DNA from: CAYXDR01 sp046498185
GTDB lineage: Bacteria; Desulfobacterota; DSM-4660; Desulfatiglandales; Desulfatiglandaceae
Length of the DNA: 27,608 nt
Direction: 5' to 3'
Assembly: GCA_046498185.1 (NCBI GenBank)
Contig: JAWOBE010000055.1
Span: 1 to 27,608 of the forward strand
Shown here: piece after piece, positions 23,104 to 27,608 of the stretch
How positions within the stretch are numbered: position 1 is the stretch's first letter
How the letters are laid out: every line of letters begins with the position of its first letter
Position numbers and translations under genes: made by a program
Notes under the pieces: model-generated
Told to the model about the DNA's origin: nothing
Databases searched by the model: none
Seen by the model: the letters and a program-made list of their open reading frames with translations, nothing else

Positions 23104-25491
23104 CTATACCTTCCGGAGTTTGACCGGCGTGTTCCACCATAAAGGCAACCCGCTTACCGGATCGGTCCCGGGTACAATCAGTTCATTCGGATTGGTTCCC
23201 TTGTTTTTCACAAACTCATCGTATGCGGTATGTCCAAGCCCCGATGGGGCATATACCATCCCCGGCATCGCTCCTTCAAAAAGCGTTACCTTCACACGTG
23301 CTTTCCCCGCAGGGGATTCGAGTAGCGCCTCATCACCCTCCTTCAGGCGTAATTCCGCCGCTGTCTTCGGATTTATCTCAACAACGCTGCTGTCCTTCGA
23401 AAGCTGTGTGTCAAACAGCGTCTTGTTAAGATAAGGCGGATGCGGTGCCCATCCGTTTGCAAGGTTGATAAACTCAACCGGGATCATAACCAACGGGTAG
23501 CCGTCCTTCCCGCCCGGCTTAACAGCCCCCCGATCCTTCGCTGCCTTCTCGAAAACTCCACCTGAAAATTCGAACCTGCCGCTTGGCGTGGCAAATGGAC
23601 GGGTGTCGCTCTGAACGGAGCGATACCAAAGCCCGCCTCTCCGAAGGCGCCTCACCAAATCACCGGGATTTTTGGGTTTCCGTCCTTTTTGGTTTTGCCC
23701 CCATTTCCAGGGAGGGGCTTTGCCGTCAAAATTGAAAACCGCCCCGGAAGCAGCAAAAAGACCTTCCGCTCGAAATGAAATCACATCCTGGTAATTCTTC
23801 CATGGGAAAGCTTCTTCGAACGCACCACCCATCATGCGCGCGGTTTCAAGTAGCGTGTCACCTGCATTCTTTGTCCTGTACAAGGGATCGATTACTGGTT
23901 TTGAGATGCCGTAAAGCTGGTATTGCAACCCACGCGGCTGAACCACTTCGTCCGCTTTTTCAAGATAAGTATGGTCAGGGAGGACCAAATCGGCCATTAA
24001 AGCCGTTTCATCGCGATACGGAGAAAAACTGACTATGAATGGAATTCGTTCCAGGGCACGTCTGAAGGCGCCACCGTCGGGAAGTGTAAAAGCCGGATTT
24101 GAGGAAAAAACCATCAACGTATCGACTGGAGAGGTTGATGCGTTCAAAATAGCTTCAGCGAACGCAGTCGGCAGGCTGTGAGTGAGTGAAAAATCTCCAC
24201 GCTGACGGCGATCCAGCCTCAATGAGGCCAGGCCTTTTTTCGCGATCACATCAGGCTCGAAGGAGGGGAGCGTTGACAAAGGAACAGAATCGAGCGGCAG
24301 GAATCCCCCAGGCCTATTGATCGATCCCTTCAGTGCATTAAGCGCGCTCACCGCTATAACTTCTCCGACGCTCCCGTTATAGTTTCCCTTACCTTTACCG
24401 CAAAGGGCCAAAGGCGAGCGACTGTCTCCGAATTCAATCGCTATTTCTCGAATCGTCCCGGCCGGAACCCCGGTGGTCTTTTGGACCTTCTCAGGCGCGA
24501 ACCCTTCAAGTACAAGCCGTTTGAAACCGGGACGCTCCTTTCCTTGGGCATCGGTCCAGTCGTCAAACCCATGACATCGGCTCTGAACGAATTTGTCGTC
24601 GTACAGTCTTTCTTTTATTAAAACATGAGCTATTGCCAGCGCCAGATCCATTTCGGTGCCGGGTCTTGCAGCCACCCATCTGTCTGCTTTGGAAGCTGTG
24701 TTGGACGCCCTGGATTCCACCTGAACAATTTTGGTAGGCCGATCCGAAGAATTTTCATGCCACATGCCCCATGCATTGAGCACACGACCAGGCGATCCCC
24801 AGCCTTCCAGCAAACCGCAGCCGAAGCTCAAAATGAAATCCGAGTTTTCAAGGTCATAGCCGAGTGGACCGGCCCTTCCACACATAAGCTTCAAAGAGGC
24901 CCTTTCCGTGTCCTCTATAGATGGAACCCTGACATAATTGGGGCTTCCCGCTGCAGTAAGAAAACGCTCGATAAGTGCGGCCATCGCCGACTGAACCGAA
25001 TTTCCATCAACAGCCGCCAGTGCCTGAGGGCGCCCGGCTTTCCGCAAAGCCGAGATACGTTCCGCCAACATTGAAAGCGCTTCCTCCCAGGAAATCGGCT
25101 GGTAAACACCCGACCCTCTCTGACCCACTCTCCTGGCAGGTGCGGTAAACCTTATACTTTCATTGTACAGCAGCTGCAGTCCACCCATCCCGACCGGGCA
25201 GATCCCACCTGGATTTACTGGATAATCCGATCGGCCTTCGATCTTCACCGCCCGTTCGCCGGCTTTGCGCACCTCGATCCCGCAGCCTCCGGGACACAGT
25301 GTACATAGGGATGCCTTGTGTGAAAACGGCCCCGTGGGCGGCACCGGCACCCATGGCCAGTTCTGGGTCCAAATCGCAATATCGTCGGTAAGCTTCCAGG
25401 GTAGCGGGGTAAACTGAATGCCGGCGACGCCGCCGACGAGAAGCTGGATGAAATTTCGTCTGGTTACTTTCATGATCATCTTCCCCGTCAT
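23104..25491 (-). CDS. qrcB: Qrc complex MopB-family subunit (TAT-exported)
   Basis: 795 residues of the molybdopterin oxidoreductase superfamily. A twin-arginine signal, VTRRNFIQLLVGGVAG (about residues 9-24), exports it folded. A Cys cluster, CTLCPGGCGIEV plus CPVG 26 residues on, can bind one [4Fe-4S]. In characterised Qrc this subunit is reported to lack a bound molybdenum cofactor and to act structurally or in electron transfer; I cannot tell from sequence whether the cofactor is lost here. The first ATG overlaps the qrcA stop (ATGA), giving coupling; ATG 25479 or 25473 are also possible. Alternative call: a catalytic periplasmic reductase with a similar layout, made less likely by the neighbours. 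Confidence 0.87.
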   Translation of the reverse strand: MTGKMIMKVTRRNFIQLLVGGVAGIQFTPLPWKLTDDIAIWTQNWPWVPVPPTGPFSHKASLCTLCPGGCGIEVRKAGERAVKIEGRSDYPVNPGGICPVGMGGLQLLYNESIRFTAPARRVGQRGSGVYQPISWEEALSMLAERISALRKAGRPQALAAVDGNSVQSAMAALIERFLTAAGSPNYVRVPSIEDTERASLKLMCGRAGPLGYDLENSDFILSFGCGLLEGWGSPGRVLNAWGMWHENSSDRPTKIVQVESRASNTASKADRWVAARPGTEMDLALAIAHVLIKERLYDDKFVQSRCHGFDDWTDAQGKERPGFKRLVLEGFAPEKVQKTTGVPAGTIREIAIEFGDSRSPLALCGKGKGNYNGSVGEVIAVSALNALKGSINRPGGFLPLDSVPLSTLPSFEPDVIAKKGLASLRLDRRQRGDFSLTHSLPTAFAEAILNASTSPVDTLMVFSSNPAFTLPDGGAFRRALERIPFIVSFSPYRDETALMADLVLPDHTYLEKADEVVQPRGLQYQLYGISKPVIDPLYRTKNAGDTLLETARMMGGAFEEAFPWKNYQDVISFRAEGLFAASGAVFNFDGKAPPWKWGQNQKGRKPKNPGDLVRRLRRGGLWYRSVQSDTRPFATPSGRFEFSGGVFEKAAKDRGAVKPGGKDGYPLVMIPVEFINLANGWAPHPPYLNKTLFDTQLSKDSSVVEINPKTAAELRLKEGDEALLESPAGKARVKVTLFEGAMPGMVYAPSGLGHTAYDEFVKNKGTNPNELIVPGTDPVSGLPLWWNTPVKLRKV

Positions 25492-26219
25492 TTATGGCAG
25501 ACAAAACAGGCGTTGTTCTGTTCCAGCCCGTATTCGGTATGACAATCGGCACAGTCGTTCATTTTCATTCGATCCCATGAATTCTTTTTGCTACCGGAGA
25601 TGCTTTCACCCCAGATCTTTACGCTGTAACCGGTCAGCCTATTGAACTTGTAATCCGGCAGGGAGGTGGATTCTCCATGGCTGCCGTGGCACACCGTGCA
25701 ATCCATATCAGCCATTTTTACATGAGCGACGTGAGGGAAATAAACACAGTCCGGCTGACGATAATACCGAAGCCAGGGGACCTCTTTATCCTTTGCGACG
25801 AATTCGTTCAAAAAACGCATCTCTTCCGGGCTGTCCCCCATGGGCATTTCCGGGTCCGCGTGACACCCGGTGCATGTATAGAGAGTAGGTATCCCGAGGA
25901 AAACGCCGTCTGATCCGAATTCATGGCAATAAAGGCACCGCTCCCTCTCGGTTTCACCGTCTATTCCAATGACAACACCGGGATCCATATGAAGCGCATG
26001 GTTGAATTGCAGCGGCTGCGGCTGGCTGGAATACAAAACCATCGGGAAAACCACCCAGCCGATAATCAGGGCGGCCGCAAAACCGACTAAAAGAAAAACG
26101 ACACCTCGAAGCCCTGCGTTCACTTGATTCGCACTCAACCAGCTTGGAAGCCACGCATTAAGGAATTGACGCGTATCACTTTTGAGAGATTTCCCGGGGG
26201 CGTTTTCCGGCTTTTCCAT
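25488..26219 (-). CDS. qrcA: Qrc complex multiheme cytochrome c subunit (five CxxCH)
   Basis: 243 residues. One membrane helix (about 37-62) acts as an N-terminal anchor; the rest is periplasmic. Five heme-binding motifs are visible: CLYCH (95-99), CTGCH (116-120), CTVCH (174-178), CADCH (223-227) and CFVCH (238-242). FNHALHMD near 72-79 and FPHVAHV near 161-167 offer distal His ligands. It should accept electrons from periplasmic type I cytochrome c3. The described Desulfovibrio QrcA is called hexaheme; a sixth standard motif is not visible here. Start ATG 26219; the ribosome site is weak (AGAGG upstream). First gene of the operon, after a long structured leader. Confidence 0.87.
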   Translation of the reverse strand: MEKPENAPGKSLKSDTRQFLNAWLPSWLSANQVNAGLRGVVFLLVGFAAALIIGWVVFPMVLYSSQPQPLQFNHALHMDPGVVIGIDGETERERCLYCHEFGSDGVFLGIPTLYTCTGCHADPEMPMGDSPEEMRFLNEFVAKDKEVPWLRYYRQPDCVYFPHVAHVKMADMDCTVCHGSHGESTSLPDYKFNRLTGYSVKIWGESISGSKKNSWDRMKMNDCADCHTEYGLEQNNACFVCHK

Positions 26220-26270
26220 GACCTGAAGCCTCTCGTACCATGTTGTTGGTTTATAAATAACCTGAACTGC

Positions 26271-26316
26271 AAAATGCTTCTCCGGCGCACGCTAAAGGAG
26301 AAATCAGCAGCATTTT
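26271..26316 (-). promoter_or_regulatory. Long hairpin in the Qrc operon leader
   Basis: GCATTTT (26310-26316) and GGAGAA (26297-26302) pair with AAAATGC (26271-26277) and TTCTCC (26278-26283): 13 bp with a 7-nt bulge and a 13-nt loop. It sits about 50 nt upstream of qrcA and has no T-run. A second nested stem lies at the leader start: CTCCCT/AGGGAG (26426-26431 with 26462-26467) enclosing CCGGA/TCCGG (26441-26445 with 26453-26457). I recognise no known riboswitch. Confidence 0.5.
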
Positions 26317-26488
26317 AGGCTTTGTCCGGCGGAGTTGATACAGCATTTTCACCTACAGGGGATCACTCACAAGGCATGTCGAAATTCCCGGTAAGCCACT
26401 GTTCTCAGCAGGCCCGCCCGGCAACCTCCCTCCATCAGAGCCGGACAGCAAATCCGGGGTAAGGGAGAAAAAATCAATAACTGCTGCG

Positions 26489-26517
26489 TACTTACTTATT
26501 TGCCCTCATTTTGTCAA
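26489..26517 (-). promoter_or_regulatory. Candidate promoter of the Qrc operon
   Basis: Minus strand TTGACA (26517-26512), 17 nt, TAAGTA (26494-26489). The start near 26482 leaves a leader of about 260 nt. The 26220-26619 gap holds this promoter, the leader hairpins and no credible gene. Confidence 0.5.
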
Positions 26518-26619
26518 GGATAAAAACACCAAATCGACATATCCCCACAGCCTGTTGCCACCCCCGGATAAGTCGCGTGCAGCCTTGTTCCCAGGCCCGC
26601 TTTTCCGGATGGACAGAGC

Positions 26620-26805
26620 CTAGAACTTTTTCATACGTTTCCGACGCCGTTTGGCCGCCTTGGCCATTTTTTTCTTTTTCGCGACGCTCGGTTTATCATA
26701 AAAGCGCCTGTCCTTTATTTCAGAGAAAAAACCCTCTTTTGTCAACTTACGTTTCAAATCCTTTATTGCTTTTTCAATTTGATTATCTCTGACAATAACT
26801 TTCAT
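26620..26805 (-). CDS. rpsU: 30S ribosomal protein S21
   Basis: 61 residues, beginning MKVIVRDNQIEKAIKDLKRK and ending in a very basic tail (KRRRKRMKKF). It is a late-assembling 30S protein involved in initiation on natural messages. Start ATG 26805 with GAGGTG about 9 nt upstream; the longer in-frame reading to 26850 would enter the upstream terminator. It does not sit in the dnaG-rpoD block seen in many bacteria; instead it follows a promoter, a structured region and a terminator on the same strand. Confidence 0.95.
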   Translation of the reverse strand: MKVIVRDNQIEKAIKDLKRKLTKEGFFSEIKDRRFYDKPSVAKKKKMAKAAKRRRKRMKKF

Positions 26806-26828
26806 TCGTTGTTCACCTCGTATGGAAT

Positions 26829-26869
26829 AAAAACAAAAAAAGCATCTCACGTTCTAATCCGCAAGATGC
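26829..26869 (-). terminator. Strong intrinsic terminator just upstream of rpsU
   Basis: Minus strand GCATCTTGCG-GATTAGAA-CGTGAGATGC then TTTTTTTGTTTTT. The stem is 10 bp with two wobble pairs, the loop is 8 nt and the T-run is 7 plus 5. It ends 24 nt before the rpsU start, so it either ends an upstream RNA or works as an attenuator in the rpsU leader. Confidence 0.85.
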
Positions 26870-27120
26870 CCTTCCTTCCCTCGTATAAGTCGCCTTCAGC
26901 GCAAACCGATCTATTCGCAACAGCTCGGCATAGTTGTCGACAGGGGTTGGAAGGTGAGGACACATTCACGACGCAACCGATGCCGGCAACCGTGGCCAAA
27001 TTTAAGCCGGAAGCCCCGGAACCCTCGACCGCCTCGTGTTTTAACCTGTACTCACCCCCTTCTCTCCAAGCTTTGCGACGGATCCGGTAAACCACCAGCG
27101 TTTTCAGATCCTGTCGGCGT
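26842..27120 (-). ncRNA. Candidate structured RNA (or rpsU leader), family unknown
   Basis: The region is bounded by a promoter (27127-27156) and an intrinsic terminator (26829-26869), giving a transcript of about 280 nt. Visible pairings: CGAC-A-GGATC with GATCC-GTCG (27076-27084/27107-27116), and three nested stems, 26953-26958/27051-27056, 26967-26971/27034-27038 and 26983-26987/27006-27010, forming a long rod. The 82-codon open frame (27095-26847) has a GTG start without a ribosome site, no recognisable family, and ends in the terminator hairpin, so I do not call it. I looked for tmRNA, RNase P, SRP and tRNA signatures and saw none. Confidence 0.5.
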
Positions 27121-27126
27121 TTTTAG

Positions 27127-27156
27127 TTAATACAGCTAAGCACACGGAATTGTCAA
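27127..27156 (-). promoter_or_regulatory. Promoter of the rpsU-upstream RNA
   Basis: Minus strand TTGACA (27156-27151), 18 nt, TATTAA (27132-27127). Predicted start about 27120. The -35 is perfect. Repeat block C begins about 19 nt upstream. Confidence 0.6.
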
Positions 27157-27174
27157 CGATTTTTTCGCGCTGTC

Positions 27175-27608
27175 CGTGAAAACAGCCGATACCGATTCCG
27201 ATACGGGGAATGCGGACCAGGCCAAAATTTCATTTCGGCACTCCAAATACTCCGACGCCGATGCCGAGGGAATATCGATTACGACAACGACAACCGTTTC
27301 GCTGACAACGATTGAACCTAAGGAAAATACAGATCCCGCAGCGGAGCCCCCGGCGCAGCCGGAATCCAGAGCTACCAGCCATTAGCCTTTAGCTATTAGC
27401 TATTAGCTATTCGGAATCCAAAAGCACTAGCTTAAAAACAGCCGATACCGACGCCGAATTCTGGCCCCTGACTTCCCAGCAGGTGCGGGCCAGGTCAAAA
27501 CTCCGTTTCGACACTCCAAAAACCTCGATCCCCACGCCGATACTTCACACTGAAATCTCCCGATTACGATTACGACAACGATAACGACAACCGCTTCGCT
27601 GACAACGA
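27175..27608 (+). repeat. Mosaic intergenic repeat block C (runs off the right edge)
   Basis: Same orientation as blocks A and B. It opens with a diverged core copy (about 27208-27262, recognisable by TGCGGACCAGGCCAAAATTT) and a hexamer run to 27313, then the GC-rich module (27336-27362), TTAGC heptads (27379-27410), and a fresh core copy from about 27477 that matches blocks A and B almost exactly to the window end. The presence of both an eroded and a fresh copy suggests repeated rounds of spread or conversion. Confidence 0.85.

Noticed and set aside
26380..26470. CTGAGA and nearby stems in the Qrc leader considered as a TPP or other known riboswitch
   Set aside because: Only one short match; the second conserved TPP arm and other family boxes are absent, and the downstream genes are unrelated to thiamine.
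26847..27095. 82-codon minus-strand frame upstream of rpsU
   Set aside because: GTG start without a ribosome site, no recognisable domain, and it ends inside the terminator hairpin. A structured RNA explains the region better, though a small protein is not excluded.

Overview
The window looks like chromosome from a sulfate-reducing member of the Desulfobacterota, probably near the Desulfobacterales. The main evidence is a complete Qrc-type periplasm-to-quinone complex (pentaheme cytochrome, TAT-exported MopB-family protein, four-cluster ferredoxin, NrfD-like membrane subunit), a module known from sulfate reducers. A four-subunit 2-oxoacid:ferredoxin oxidoreductase, a SMUG1-type uracil-DNA glycosylase and stand-alone GDT1, MoaA and TlpA genes fit the same group. 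The taxonomy is inferred from gene content only.

Layout. The left edge holds the first 24 codons of a PAS-like sensor (minus strand), then a SMUG1 glycosylase (plus). A minus-strand operon, korDABC-leuC-leuD (5746 to 1237), joins a 2-oxoacid:ferredoxin oxidoreductase to an aconitase-superfamily hydro-lyase, probably a TCA-type or related carboxylic-acid oxidation unit. It starts from a near-consensus promoter abutting a mosaic repeat block (5810-6545). Next come a half-size GDT1 protein (minus) and moaA (plus, near-perfect promoter), then tlpA-like and amidohydrolase genes (minus). A housekeeping run cvpA-mazG-mtgA-plsC-priA (14843 to 9588, minus) follows a second repeat block (14885-15510).

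The metal-uptake operon at 18264-15521 (minus) encodes, in order, a small ribbon-helix-helix protein with two CxxC pairs, a ZnuA-like binding protein, an ABC ATPase and a permease. A palindrome (ATTAC-N3-GTAAT) overlaps the predicted transcription start, so this looks like a self-regulated metal-sensing operon. A DHA2-type MFS exporter diverges from it and converges on a HAD phosphatase; an exceptional nested hairpin lies between the latter two.

The Qrc operon (26219 to 20837, minus) ends with an unannotated 53-residue single-helix membrane protein and a strong terminator. Upstream are a structured leader, rpsU, and a region with its own promoter and terminator that looks like a structured RNA or an rpsU attenuator. 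The right edge is a third mosaic repeat block running off the window.

The most interesting points are the RHH/zinc-knuckle regulator with its operator, the small Qrc-linked membrane protein, the candidate RNA upstream of rpsU, and the mosaic intergenic repeats. These repeats contain a REP-like hairpin and sit in one orientation directly behind promoters. All calls come from reading the sequence; no searches or folding programs were run.
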